Shown one piece after another: positions 1 to 8,390 of a stretch of DNA of 64,000 nt (position 1 is the first letter of the stretch; each line of letters starts with the position of its first letter). The position numbers and the translations under genes were made by a program. The notes beneath the pieces are model-generated. The model saw only the letters and a program-made list of their open reading frames with translations, was not told the origin of the DNA and did no database searches. Source of the stretch: Streptomyces tanashiensis (GTDB lineage: Bacteria > Actinomycetota > Actinomycetes > Streptomycetales > Streptomycetaceae); contig NZ_BMRZ01000008.1 of the NCBI RefSeq assembly GCF_014648895.1, forward strand, positions 62,001 through 126,000, in the 5' to 3' direction.

Positions 1-273
1 CGCCGTACCTCGGCTGTTGCCGTCCCAGGGGCCCTGTCGCCGGTGCAGGATGCCCTGTCGGCCGTCCCGTCCGACAGGGCGACAACCGGACAGTTCTGCG
101 CCGGGAGGCCTGAACGGGCCCTGTCGGCCACCCGTCCGGAATCATCACGCCCGCCAATACCGGGCATTGTGCCGAATCCGTCACCGACACCCGGCGAAAC
201 GTCAAGCCCACACATCCGGAGATCCCCTCCATCTGGCGAATCCCACCCGAATCCGCCCCGGCGCGCCGCCGTT
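1..273. other. Upstream region with a hairpin and repeated GCCCTGTCG
   Basis: I see no convincing gene here. The word GCCCTGTCG occurs at 31-39, 52-60 and 118-126. The middle copy forms a perfect 10-bp stem (52-61 with 71-80, 9-base loop). The hairpin could terminate a gene left of the window or serve as an operator; the sequence does not decide. Confidence 0.4.
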
Positions 274-1050
274 GTGATCAAGCTCGACGGCGTGTCTCTG
301 TACGGATCACTCCTCGCGCGGCCGCTCGCGGCCCTCGGGCTCGTGTGGCTGCTCGCCGCACCGGTGCCCGCCGCCGCCGACGCCTGCGCCTACGCCTCGA
401 CCGACTCGGGCGGTTCGCGGATCGCGGTGGCGGTCGCCGGCGGCGGCCACCACGACGGCGACGGCCACGGGAACGGCGACGGTCACGGGAACGGCGACGG
501 GAAGGGCCACGGCAAGGGCAAGGGCCACGACCACCACGGCGACGGCAAGGGGAAGGGGCACGGGCATCACCACCACCACCCGAAGCCCTGCGACCCCGAA
601 CCGCCCCCGCCGTGCCCGTCGCCCACGCCCACACCGACGCCCACGCCCTCCCCGACGCCGAAGCCCACACCGAAGCCGACGCCGAAGCCCGAACCCCCGT
701 CCCCTTCCCCGACACCGACGCCGAAGCCGCCCCCGCCGCCCGAGCCGGTTCCGCCGCGGCCCGCGCCGAAGCCGCCGGCCGCCCGGCCCGCACCCCGTCC
801 GGAGCCGCCGTCCCCCGCGCCTCCGTCCCCGAGGCCGCCGGAGCCCGCGCCCGCGCCGCCTCCCCCGTCCCCCACGCCGACGCCCACCGCGCGGCCCCGG
901 CCACCGGCCCCCTCGCCCGTGGCGCTGCCCCACTACCGCCAGGCGACGCAGACCAAGAAGCAGGGAGGCACCTCCGTCGTCACGGCGACGCTGATGATCA
1001 CCGCCCCCGCCGTGCTCGCGACGGCGATCCTGCGCCCCCGGTCCAAGTGA
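274..1050 (+). CDS. Secreted His/Gly-rich and proline-rich surface protein
   Basis: The protein has about 258 residues and matches no family I can name. It starts with a hydrophobic signal sequence ending near an AAADA site. A Gly/His/Asp/Lys-rich tract follows (about residues 50-110) and ends in five consecutive histidines, which suggests metal binding. Then come about 110 residues of Pro with Thr, Ser, Lys and Glu, the composition of a wall-spanning stalk. The C-terminus is one hydrophobic segment followed by Arg/Lys, so the protein is probably anchored in the membrane with its repeats crossing the wall. The start is uncertain: GTG 274 and GTG 292 both precede the signal sequence and neither has a strong ribosome site. 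It may be co-transcribed with the membrane protein 68 bases downstream. Low complexity makes database matches unreliable. Confidence 0.6.
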   Translation: MIKLDGVSLYGSLLARPLAALGLVWLLAAPVPAAADACAYASTDSGGSRIAVAVAGGGHHDGDGHGNGDGHGNGDGKGHGKGKGHDHHGDGKGKGHGHHHHHPKPCDPEPPPPCPSPTPTPTPTPSPTPKPTPKPTPKPEPPSPSPTPTPKPPPPPEPVPPRPAPKPPAARPAPRPEPPSPAPPSPRPPEPAPAPPPPSPTPTPTARPRPPAPSPVALPHYRQATQTKKQGGTSVVTATLMITAPAVLATAILRPRSK

Positions 1051-1118
1051 CCCGCGGCACCGGCGATCCGACCGATCCCACCGACTCACCGCCCCTCTGA
1101 ATCCCGCCGGAGGAATCC

Positions 1119-1883
1119 ATGTCCGAATGGCTTGTTCTCTCTCTCGCGATGGCCGCCGCATGCGCCGTCGTGCTCACCATCGTCGTCATCAACAACCGCC
1201 GCATCCCCGAGGACGACGATCCGAGCGAAACCCCCGACGTCATCGAGTACATGACGATGATGATCGGCGTGATCTACGCGATCGTCCTCGGTCTGGCCAT
1301 CGCCGGCGTCTGGGAGGCCCGGGGGGCCGCCCAGGAGACCGTGCGTCAGGAGGCCCAGGCGATGCACGAGATCTCGGCACGCGCCGAGGTGTACCCGCAG
1401 GCGGTCCGCGACCGGATCCGCGCCGACGTCGACGCGTACGTCTCGTACGTGGTGCACGACGAGTGGACGCACATGGCCGAGAAGGGCGAGCTCAGCGACG
1501 AGGGCACCGCGCTCCTTGAGCGGGTGCGGCGCAGCGTCACCGACTACCAGCCGGCCAACGACTTCGAGGGGCAGGCGTACCAGCCGCTGGTGGACCAGGT
1601 GGCCGCCGCCGACGACGCCCGGGGCGCGCGCGGGCAGAACGCGGGGGCGACGATGCCGGGAGTCGTCTGGTTCGGCCTGATCATCGGGGCCCTGGTCACG
1701 GTCGGCCTGATCTTCACGCTGCAGATCCGCAGAACCGGCCGGGAGCTGCTGCTCGCCGGGCTCTTCAGCGTGCTGATCGCCTTCCTGCTGTTCCTCATCT
1801 GGGACTTCGACGCTCCGTTCGGCCGGGGCATCTCGGCCACCGCCGCGCCGTTCACCGATCTGTTCCCGCAGATCACAGGGTGA
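1119..1883 (+). CDS. DUF4239 (bestrophin-like) membrane protein
   Basis: This 254-residue integral membrane protein has two hydrophobic segments at the N-terminus (about 5-25 and 45-65), a soluble helical middle region rich in Glu, Arg and Ala (about 75-180), and two more segments at about 185-205 and 210-232. This 2+2 arrangement with a cytoplasmic or periplasmic helical insert is the form of the DUF4239 bestrophin-like family. Members are proposed to be channel-like, but the function is not established. The start is well supported by a CGGAGGA ribosome site about 7 bases before ATG 1119. The gene sits behind the proline-rich surface protein and may share its transcript. Confidence 0.75.
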   Translation: MSEWLVLSLAMAAACAVVLTIVVINNRRIPEDDDPSETPDVIEYMTMMIGVIYAIVLGLAIAGVWEARGAAQETVRQEAQAMHEISARAEVYPQAVRDRIRADVDAYVSYVVHDEWTHMAEKGELSDEGTALLERVRRSVTDYQPANDFEGQAYQPLVDQVAAADDARGARGQNAGATMPGVVWFGLIIGALVTVGLIFTLQIRRTGRELLLAGLFSVLIAFLLFLIWDFDAPFGRGISATAAPFTDLFPQITG

Positions 1884-2045
1884 GCCGGGCCGTGCGGGTG
1901 GGCCACCCGGGGGACATCGGTGCCCCATTCGCACGTCTGGGATCGCGGTTGTGATAGTGCGCTCCTAGCGTTTCGGGCAACGAGGTGCACGGCCCTTCGC
2001 GGGACCCCCTTCCGCGGCTGCCCCTCGGGACCCGGAGGATTCACC

Positions 2046-2603
2046 ATGCGCGCGATACGTGCCGCGACCACTGCCCTGTTGGGGGCGGCCGCCCTCGCCC
2101 TGGCCGCCCCCGCCGCCCTCGCGGCGGACGGTGCTCCCGCGACCGGTCCGCGGGCACCCAGGGCCAAGGCACCGGGCGATTTCGTCGTGTCGCCCGCCGT
2201 CGTCGCCCCGGGCGGCCGGCTGACGCTGAGCGCCCCCGGCTGCGCCAGTACGGCGAGGGCCTCGGCCGGCATCTTCGACACCGTCACCATCGCACCGGGC
2301 GCGACGGCCTCGGCCACGGTGGACACGGACGCCAAGCGCGGGGCCGTCTACACGGTGCTGTTCAACTGCACGGGCGGCGTGCAGGACACCGTCGCCCTGA
2401 CGATCAGCGGCTCCCCCACCGCCACCCCGACCATCAGCGCCACGATCCTCACGCCCCCGCGCGGGGTGCGGGGCGGTCTCGGCGGTTCGATGGCCCCCAG
2501 CTCCACCGAACTGGCCGTCGGCGGGGCGCTGGTCCTGGCCGCCGCCTCGGGCGGCGCGGTCTACGCGGTCCGCCGCCGCTCCGGCGCCGGCCGGGGTCAC
2601 TGA
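2046..2603 (+). CDS. Secreted Ig-like surface protein with a sortase-type tail, copy 1
   Basis: This 185-residue protein has a signal peptide (cleavage near ALAAD), one small beta-rich domain with two conserved cysteines (in APGC and FNCTG contexts, probably a disulfide), and a tail made of GGLGGSMAPSSTE, a hydrophobic segment and an Arg triplet. That tail has the layout of a sortase sorting signal but lacks LPXTG. The convergent gene at 2759-3286 encodes a sister protein with the same tail, and a class F sortase gene follows at 3746. I infer that both sisters are substrates of that sortase. ATG 2046 follows an AGGATTC ribosome site and gives a clean signal peptide, so I prefer it to starts further upstream. 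Confidence 0.7.
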   Translation: MRAIRAATTALLGAAALALAAPAALAADGAPATGPRAPRAKAPGDFVVSPAVVAPGGRLTLSAPGCASTARASAGIFDTVTIAPGATASATVDTDAKRGAVYTVLFNCTGGVQDTVALTISGSPTATPTISATILTPPRGVRGGLGGSMAPSSTELAVGGALVLAAASGGAVYAVRRRSGAGRGH

Positions 2604-2758
2604 ACGGGCGTCGTGGCGGCCCGGACCGGAGCGGTGCACGGCGCTTCCCGACGCCGGTGGACCGGTGCGCACCGCCCCCGGACGCCCGTCGCCCCCGGGT
2701 CCCTGCGGGGGGACTCGGGGGCGACGGGCACAGCGGGCCGACCGGGAGGTTCGGCCGG

Positions 2759-3286
2759 TCAGACTCCTGCGCCGGTCATGCGTCGGCGGCGGGCGATGAA
2801 GACTCCGCCACCGAGAGCGGCCGCGGCGACGAGAGAACCGCCGATGGCCATCTCCGTGGAGCTCGGAGCCATCGAACCGCCGAGGCCACCCTGCGCGCCC
2901 TGGCCGGCGAGGACCCGGAACGGCTGGGTGAGCGTACGGCCGTTGCACTGCACGGCCAGGTTGTACTGGCCGGGCGTGGCGTTGTTGAAGATGCGGGGAG
3001 TGGCGGTGGAGACCCCGTTGACGGCCGGGGAGAGCGTGGTCGTCGCGAAGGCGTTCGACGTGACCGTGCCACCGGCGCAGCCCCGGACGGTGACCGTGAG
3101 GATCGCGCCCTGGTGGACCGCGAAGGGGGACACGGATACGCCGTTGGAACCGTCTCCGCCCCGCTCGGCCTGGAGAGGGCTGACCGTCACGTTGCTGGGC
3201 CCGTTGGTGGCGGTGGCGAGGGGGGCCGCGAGTCCGAGCGCCGCGAACGCGGTCGCCGTCACCGCCAGAGTGCGTGCAGCACGCAT
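2759..3286 (-). CDS. Secreted Ig-like surface protein with a sortase-type tail, copy 2
   Basis: This 175-residue sister of the convergent gene at 2046-2603 shares its plan: a signal peptide (MRAARTLAVTATAFAALGL...), one beta-domain with a paired Cys in VRGC and VQCNG contexts, then GGLGGSMAPSSTE, a hydrophobic span and RRRR. The tail motif is identical over 13 residues although the domains have diverged, so it is under separate selection. The start is fixed by an AGGAGG ribosome site 6 bases before ATG 3286. A 459-base gap upstream leaves room for a regulated promoter. The protein is probably membrane-anchored or covalently attached to the wall by the neighbouring class F sortase. Confidence 0.72.
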   Translation of the reverse strand: MRAARTLAVTATAFAALGLAAPLATATNGPSNVTVSPLQAERGGDGSNGVSVSPFAVHQGAILTVTVRGCAGGTVTSNAFATTTLSPAVNGVSTATPRIFNNATPGQYNLAVQCNGRTLTQPFRVLAGQGAQGGLGGSMAPSSTEMAIGGSLVAAAALGGGVFIARRRRMTGAGV

Positions 3287-3745
3287 GGTTGAACCTCCTG
3301 TGGAAGACGCCCCAAAGCGGTGCTCCGGGAGATTCGACGAGTACGCCTTCCATGACGAACCATCACAAACCGGGGCGAGCCGTGCATGTCGACACTGGGC
3401 CACCCCGGTGAGGCGACCCACCGGGCCAAGGCCCCCCTGAGGCAGCGGAGCCGCAGGTCACAGCCGTTCAGGATGCTTATCTGACGATTACTCGGATGGG
3501 TCAGCCGCCCTGTCACCCACCTGCACCCCGCGCCCCCTTCGGCGTTCGCTCCGGCGCTCTCCCCCGCGTCCACCCGCTCTCGCTCCGGCGCTCGCCTCGG
3601 TCGAGGCCGGCCGAGACCCTCCGTCCGCACGTCCGTCGGCGGGCCGGACACCCGTCCGGCGGCGGCCCCCACCCGTTCGCGCCGTCCGGCGCGACGGCCC
3701 GGGTGACCGCACTTACCGTTCTGACGACGCCGAGAAGGGAGAACC
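3287..3745. other. 459-base divergent intergenic region
   Basis: No gene is visible. The region lies between the divergent surface-protein gene (minus) and the sortase gene (plus). An AT-richer island at about 3470-3500 is a likely core for the leftward promoter. Near the sortase end, TACCGT at about 3714-3719 fits a -10 element. GC-rich hairpins between about 3630 and 3700 could structure the sortase leader. I see no open frame with a credible start. Confidence 0.4.
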
Positions 3746-4408
3746 ATGCCCCCGAAGGACTTCCGCGTCTTCGAGCGCAGGAGACGCCGACCCTGGGGCG
3801 TCCTGGCCCTCGCCATGCTGTCCGGGCTCGCGATGATGCGCAACGGGGTGGACGTCGCCCTCGGGCCGCCTCAACCCGCCGCGGCCGCCCGGCCGGTGGC
3901 GCACCCGGTCGCCCCGCCGCCACCCGCCGCGAGTGCCGGTCTGGAGCCGTTGCCGTTCGCACCGGCGTCCCGGATCAAGATCCCGGCGATCCAGGTGGCG
4001 GCCCCCGTCATGGACGTGGGCCTGGACGCGGACGACTGGGTGGCGGCGCCGCCCCCGGAGGACCCCAACCTCGCCGGCTGGTACCAGAACGGCATCGCCC
4101 CCGGCCAGCGCGGCACCAGCGTCATCGTCGGCCACGTCGACAACGCGAAGGGACCGGCGGTCTTCTACGGCCTGGGCTCCCTCCAGAAGGGCCAGCACAT
4201 CGAGGTCGAGCGGTACGACGGCCGGGTCGCGGTCTTCGAGATCTACGGAGTCGAGGTGTACGCCAAGGACAACTTCCCCGGCGTGCAGGTCTACGCCGAC
4301 AACGGCGAGCCGGAGCTGCGGGTGATCACCTGCGGCGGCGGCTACACGCGCGCGCGTGGCTACGACGGGAACGTCGTCGTCTACGCGCGCATGGTCGGCT
4401 CGCGCTGA
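3746..4408 (+). CDS. Class F sortase
   Basis: This 220-residue membrane-anchored cysteine transpeptidase would join surface proteins to the cell wall or to other acceptors. A basic N-terminus and one membrane segment (about 17-37) are followed by a Pro/Ala linker and the sortase beta-barrel from about residue 72. The catalytic His is in VGHVDN (H130), the catalytic Cys in VITCGGGY (C196), and R202 or R204 follows as the likely active-site Arg. The short domain and the TC signature fit class F, common in actinobacteria and of largely unknown substrate range. GGGAGA precedes ATG 3746. The two upstream proteins with matching GGLGGSMAPSSTE tails are the obvious candidate substrates. A strong hairpin follows the gene. 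Confidence 0.88.
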   Translation: MPPKDFRVFERRRRRPWGVLALAMLSGLAMMRNGVDVALGPPQPAAAARPVAHPVAPPPPAASAGLEPLPFAPASRIKIPAIQVAAPVMDVGLDADDWVAAPPPEDPNLAGWYQNGIAPGQRGTSVIVGHVDNAKGPAVFYGLGSLQKGQHIEVERYDGRVAVFEIYGVEVYAKDNFPGVQVYADNGEPELRVITCGGGYTRARGYDGNVVVYARMVGSR

Positions 4409-4426
4409 CCGCGCGGTCACACAGGA

Positions 4427-4455
4427 GGGCCCCGGCACCCGAGGTGCCGGGGCCC
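4427..4455. terminator. Bidirectional terminator between sortase and deacetylase
   Basis: A perfect 13-bp stem (4427-4439 with 4443-4455) with a 3-base loop and a TTCC tail on the plus side. It lies between the convergent sortase and deacetylase genes and can serve both. Confidence 0.8.
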
Positions 4456-4474
4456 TTCCGCCGTACCCGCGCGG

Positions 4475-5350
4475 TCAGCGCCGGGGGACGGTGATGTGGT
4501 AGCCGGCGTCGAGGAGTTCGGGCAGGTAGCGGCGGAGCGCGGCCACGCTCTGGGAGCGGTTGCCGCCGGCGTCGTGGGAGAGGACGACGACGCCGGGTGC
4601 GGCACCGTCGAGGACGCGGCGGACGATGGTGCCGGTGCCGGGTTCCTTCCAGTCCAGGGTGTCGACGGTCCAGGCGAGCGGTTCCATGCCGAGTTCGGCG
4701 CCGATCTCGAAGGAGTGCCGGTTCCAGGCCCCGTAGGGCGCGCGGTACCAGAGCGGGGCCGTGCCGAGGGCCCGCTCGACGACCTCGCTGGTGGAACCCA
4801 GCTCGTCGCGGATCCGGGAGGGCCTCAGTTTCGGGATGAGCGGGTGGGACCAGGAGTGGTTGCCGACGACGTGCCCGTCCGCGGCCATCTCCCGCAGCAG
4901 GTCCTGGTTCTCCACGGCCATCTCGCCGCAGACGAAGAACATCGCCCGGCAGTCGTACCGGCGCAGGGTCTCCAGGATGCCGGGGGTGTAGCGGGGGTCG
5001 GGCCCGTCGTCGAAGGTCAGCACCATCGAGCGGCCGACGCCGGACATGCTGAGGAAGGGCCGCTGCCGCACCGGCGGGACCGCGCGCCGGAAGGCGGGGG
5101 GCGCGTACGCGGTCATGGGCTGGAGCCGGTACGCGGACGGGCGCGGACGTCCGGCCTGGGCCTGCGGGCCCGCGGCCGGGCCGGCGCGCCCCGGGCCGGA
5201 CGTGCCCCGGGGGGTGGAGGCGGCGCCGGCGGCCGTATCGGGCGCGGCGAAACGGTCCGCCGCGAAGACTCCGACGGTGGCGGTGGCCCCGAGGGCGGCG
5301 GCGAGCCGCAGCACCGTCCGGCGCCCATGAGGCATCTGATCCTTTTTCAT
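4475..5350 (-). CDS. Exported polysaccharide deacetylase (NodB fold)
   Basis: This enzyme of about 291 residues should remove N- or O-acetyl groups from a cell-wall or extracellular glycan. A twin-arginine-like export signal (GRRTVLRLAAALG, about 9-21) and a Pro/Ala/Gly linker precede the NodB domain (about 105-290). All family motifs are visible: TFDDGPD (112-118, base and first metal Asp), HSWSHP (165-170, metal His pair), RAPYG, and LSHD near the end. The start is ambiguous between ATG 5350 (used here), TTG 5356 and ATG 5332; AGGA about 10 bases upstream fits 5350 loosely. It converges on the sortase gene and shares a terminator with it. Confidence 0.85.
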   Translation of the reverse strand: MKKDQMPHGRRTVLRLAAALGATATVGVFAADRFAAPDTAAGAASTPRGTSGPGRAGPAAGPQAQAGRPRPSAYRLQPMTAYAPPAFRRAVPPVRQRPFLSMSGVGRSMVLTFDDGPDPRYTPGILETLRRYDCRAMFFVCGEMAVENQDLLREMAADGHVVGNHSWSHPLIPKLRPSRIRDELGSTSEVVERALGTAPLWYRAPYGAWNRHSFEIGAELGMEPLAWTVDTLDWKEPGTGTIVRRVLDGAAPGVVVLSHDAGGNRSQSVAALRRYLPELLDAGYHITVPRR

Positions 5351-5440
5351 GACCAATGGTTCCTACGGGCGACGCTTCGCGCGGCTCCACGACACCGGCC
5401 CCCTGTCCGAAAGCACCCGATGAGCCGATAGCCTCGAAGG

Positions 5441-5902
5441 GTGAGCGCACAGCAGCCCGGCCGGTTCGAGCGCGGCACCGACGGCCCGAAAGTGATCATG
5501 GCGGGGGTCGACGGCTCCGCCTCCTCCCTGCGCGCCGCGGCGTACGCGGCCGGGCTCGCCCGGCGCCAGAACGCCCTGCTCGCGCTCGTGTACGTGCAGC
5601 CCGTGATCCCGGCGGGCGCGGCGCTCGGCGCCCCGGTGACCGGGACGACCGAGGAGATCGCCGAGGACCTCGTCGCGGAGATCCGGGCCTCCGCCGAGCG
5701 GGTCAAGGACCTGTGGCGGATCCGGTGGGAGTTCCGCACCTTCCGCGGCGACGCCCACGCGGGCCTGGTCCAGGCGGCGGAGGAACTGACGGCGGACGCC
5801 GTGGTGGTGGGCGCCTCGGAGTCGGCGGGGCACCGCTTCGTCGGCTCGGTGGCCGTCCGGCTGGTGAAGGCGGGCCGCTGGCCGGTCACCGTCGTCCCGT
5901 GA
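5441..5902 (+). CDS. Universal stress protein (UspA family)
   Basis: This single-domain cytoplasmic protein of 153 residues begins with the typical IMAGVDGS strand and ends with VVVGAS...GHRFVGSVAVRLVKAGRWPVTVVP. The G-x2-G-x9-G-S/T nucleotide loop is only partly kept: ASESAGHRFVGS lacks the first glycine spacing seen in strict ATP binders, so ATP binding is possible but not certain. GTG 5441 follows GAAGG. It starts 90 bases from the divergent deacetylase gene and probably has its own promoter. The partners and stress signal cannot be read from the sequence. Confidence 0.85.
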   Translation: MSAQQPGRFERGTDGPKVIMAGVDGSASSLRAAAYAAGLARRQNALLALVYVQPVIPAGAALGAPVTGTTEEIAEDLVAEIRASAERVKDLWRIRWEFRTFRGDAHAGLVQAAEELTADAVVVGASESAGHRFVGSVAVRLVKAGRWPVTVVP

Positions 5903-5924
5903 CCGGCCGGGCGTACCCCTCGCC

Positions 5925-7127
5925 CTACTCCCCCATCACCAGTCCGTCCTTGCCGGCCCCCCGGCCGAGGACGACCTGACGGATCGTGTCGCGGAGGGCC
6001 GCCCGGCGCGCGTCCCCGTCGTCCGCCGCGCCGAGGTTCACCACACGGCCTTGCGCGGTGTCGAACCACTGGGGGACGAACTCCGCCTTCGTGACCTCCC
6101 AGCGTCCGCCGGCGGTCCTGGGCGGGGCGAAGGTGAAGCGGCCGATGCTGCTCTGGTTGCCGCGCGGGTCGTGGGCGCCCTCGTGGTTGATCATGTCTCC
6201 GGCGATCTGGTCGCCCATCCCGTAGACGATCCAGGCCCCGTTGACCTTCTCGTACGCCTGCGGGACGTGGGCGTGCGTACCGATGATCAGATCGATGTCC
6301 GGGCGGCCGCCGGTGCGCGAGGCGGTCAGGGCGCGGCCGAGGGAGAGCTGCCGCTCGTCGGGTTCGGTCTGCCACTCGCTGCCCCAGTGGACGCTGACCA
6401 CGACCACGTCGGCGCCGGCCGCGCGGGCGGCGCGGGCGTCGGCGATCACCTTGTCCTCGTGAAGGAGCTGGACGGCCCAGGGCTGCCCCTCGGGCATCGG
6501 GTAGCCGTTGGTGTCGTAGGTGTAGGCGAGCTGGGCGACCGTGGCGCCGCCGGCCTTGAGCAGGGTGGGCCGTGCCGCCTCCTCGGCCGTACGGGCGGAG
6601 CCGGCGTGCCGGACACCGGCCCGGTCGAGCGCGTCGAGGGTGCGGCCGAGGCCCGCGGCCCCGTCGTCGAGGGTGTGGTTGGACGCGGTCGAGCAGGAGT
6701 CGTAGCCGGTGGCCTTCAGCGCGGCGGCGATCTCGGGGGGCGACTTGAAGGCGGGGTAGCCGGTGTAGGGCCCGCCCTCCTCGCCGTACACGGTCTCCAT
6801 GTGGCAGATGGCAAGGTCGGCGCGGGAGACGACGGACCTGACGCCGGAGAGCATCGGGCCGAAGTCGTACCCGGCCCCGTCCGCGTCCTCGCTCGCCCGC
6901 CGGATGACCGAGTCGTGCGGGAGGATGTCGCCGGAGGCCACGAGGGTGAAACCGGCGGGGGCGGGGGCCCCGCCGGGGGCGGCCGACGGGGCACCGGTCC
7001 GCCCGGCCGCCGCCCCCGGGGTGTCCGTCCCTCCCGCCGGGCCGCTCCCGCCGGTGCAGCCGGTCGCCGCGGCGAGCAGGAGCGCGGCGAACGACGCCGC
7101 CCCCGCGTGTCTGGTGCGTGAGGTCAT
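5925..7127 (-). CDS. CapA-family lipoprotein (metallophosphatase fold)
   Basis: This exported protein of about 400 residues has a lipobox (LLLAAATGC) and a Gly/Pro/Ala linker. The CapA/YwtB domain follows: GDILPHDSVIRRA at its start, CHMETVYG, NHTLDDG, SVHWGSEW and GTHAHVPQAYEKVNGAWIVYGMGDQ. These His/Asp/Asn motifs match the calcineurin-like metal site of the CapA family, linked to poly-gamma-glutamate capsule synthesis. No capB or capC partner is nearby, so polymer synthesis is not implied. ATG 7127 has GGAG 8 bases upstream. A promoter and a LexA-box-like palindrome lie immediately upstream. Confidence 0.85.
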   Translation of the reverse strand: MTSRTRHAGAASFAALLLAAATGCTGGSGPAGGTDTPGAAAGRTGAPSAAPGGAPAPAGFTLVASGDILPHDSVIRRASEDADGAGYDFGPMLSGVRSVVSRADLAICHMETVYGEEGGPYTGYPAFKSPPEIAAALKATGYDSCSTASNHTLDDGAAGLGRTLDALDRAGVRHAGSARTAEEAARPTLLKAGGATVAQLAYTYDTNGYPMPEGQPWAVQLLHEDKVIADARAARAAGADVVVVSVHWGSEWQTEPDERQLSLGRALTASRTGGRPDIDLIIGTHAHVPQAYEKVNGAWIVYGMGDQIAGDMINHEGAHDPRGNQSSIGRFTFAPPRTAGGRWEVTKAEFVPQWFDTAQGRVVNLGAADDGDARRAALRDTIRQVVLGRGAGKDGLVMGE

Positions 7128-7145
7128 GTCCGGCACTCCGCCCAA

Positions 7146-7201
7146 TTCATGTGATGAACATCTGTTCTGATGAATTCATCTTCTGGGAAAGCCGCAGTCA
7201 A
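7146..7201 (-). promoter_or_regulatory. capA-like gene promoter with SOS-box-like operator
   Basis: Reading leftward, TTGACT (7201-7196), 17 bases and TGAATT (7178-7173) make a plausible promoter. The -10 lies inside a perfect 12-bp palindrome GATGAATTCATC (7169-7180). Just downstream is GAAC-ATCT-GTTC (7156-7167), which fits the GAAC-N4-GTTC LexA box of Gram-positive bacteria, and then TTCAT-GTG-ATGAA (7146-7158). A repressor bound here would cover the transcription start. Confidence 0.5.
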
Positions 7202-7387
7202 GGGTCAAGGCCGCATGGGGTAACGAACCCCGCCGAAACGGACGCACCGGCTCCGCCCGACCGTTCGCCGTGCCATTCGCCGCTCGGTGCGACCGTTCGC
7301 CGCAGACCGCTGTCCGTTCCCTGTCGCCCGCTGTCCGGATGCGCTCGTATACGCCCCGGACGACGAGCCGCGGGAGAGGCGGGCACG

Positions 7388-7954
7388 ATGACGACGGCGA
7401 CGACGGCGACGACCGACGAGCGGACCCTGGAGGAGCTGCAGCGTGACCACGGTCCGGCGCTGCTCTCCTTCCTGCTCGGCCTGACCCACGGGGACAGGCA
7501 GCGGGCCGAGGACCTCGCCCAGGAGACCCTGGTACGGGCCTGGCTCCACCCCGAGGCCTTCGACGGCCCCTACACCTCGATGCGCCCCTGGCTCTTCACC
7601 GTGGCCCGCCGCCTCGCGATCGACGCGCGCCGCTCACGCCTCGCCCGGCCCGCCGAGACCGGCGACGGCGTCCTCGCGGTGACGCCCGACCCGGCCGACG
7701 CCACCGCCTCGGCCGATGCCGCCCTCGACGTACGGGCCGCCGTGCGGGAGCTGAGCCCCGAGCACCGCGCGGTGCTCGTCCGGCTGTACTTCCACGGCCT
7801 CACCGTCAACGAGGCGGCCGTCGAGCTCGGCATCCCCGCCGGGACCGTCAAGTCCCGCTCCCACTACGCGCTGCGGCAGCTCGGCCGCTCCCTGCCCGGC
7901 TACCGGCCGCGCCGCGCGGCCGTTGCCCGGGCCCGTGCCGGGACCCCACAATGA
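7388..7954 (+). CDS. ECF-type RNA polymerase sigma factor
   Basis: This 188-residue sigma factor has a region 2 domain (about 20-85, with AEDLAQETLVRAWLHPEAF and RPWLFTVARRLAIDARRSR) that recognises the -10 element. A region 4 helix-turn-helix (about 120-170, with LSPEHRAVLVRLYFHGLTVNEAAVELGIPAGTVKSRSHYALRQL) follows. ATG 7388 sits after GGAGAGG. No anti-sigma gene of the zinc-finger type follows: the next gene, 4 bases on, encodes a thioesterase, so the controlling partner is absent or elsewhere. A short basic C-terminal tail follows region 4. I cannot assign its regulon. Confidence 0.85.
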   Translation: MTTATTATTDERTLEELQRDHGPALLSFLLGLTHGDRQRAEDLAQETLVRAWLHPEAFDGPYTSMRPWLFTVARRLAIDARRSRLARPAETGDGVLAVTPDPADATASADAALDVRAAVRELSPEHRAVLVRLYFHGLTVNEAAVELGIPAGTVKSRSHYALRQLGRSLPGYRPRRAAVARARAGTPQ

Positions 7955-7958
7955 CGCC

Positions 7959-8390
7959 GTGACGCTGACACTCACCGCCGCCGAACAGGTCCTCGCCGAC
8001 AACTTCGCCCCCTGGGTCCTCGATCTGGGACTCACCGTCGAATCCGTCGTGACCGCCGAAGCCGCCGACGGCCACGAGGCCGTCCTCCGCCTCCCCTGGT
8101 CGGACCGGCTCGCCCGGGAGGGCGGTGGCCTCTCCGGACAGGCGCTGATGGCAGCCGCCGACACCGCGACGGTGATCGCGGTCGCCGCGGCCCGGGGCGG
8201 CTTCGTGCCGATGACCACCGTCCAGCAGTCCATCAGCTTCCAGCGCGCGGTCATCGGCGCCGACGTCCTCGTGCGCGCCCGGCTCACCAAGACCGGGAAG
8301 CGGATGGCCTTCGCCGACATCACCATGACGGCCGAGGGCACGGAGGAGACCGCCGCCCACGCGACCGCCGTCTACGCGCTCCTCGGCTGA
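7959..8390 (+). CDS. PaaI/hotdog-fold thioesterase
   Basis: This 143-residue single hotdog domain probably hydrolyses acyl-CoA thioesters. The GQALMAAADTATVIAVAA helix and the strands TTVQQSISFQRAVIGADVLVRARLTKTGKRMAFADITM fit the PaaI/YiiD thioesterase group, with the Gln-Ala-Leu-Met-Ala-Ala-Ala-Asp helix carrying the usual acidic catalytic residue. GTG 7959 is 4 bases beyond the sigma-factor stop codon, so the two are probably translated from one message. A role together with the sigma factor is not evident, and the substrate is unknown. Confidence 0.75.
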   Translation: MTLTLTAAEQVLADNFAPWVLDLGLTVESVVTAEAADGHEAVLRLPWSDRLAREGGGLSGQALMAAADTATVIAVAAARGGFVPMTTVQQSISFQRAVIGADVLVRARLTKTGKRMAFADITMTAEGTEETAAHATAVYALLG

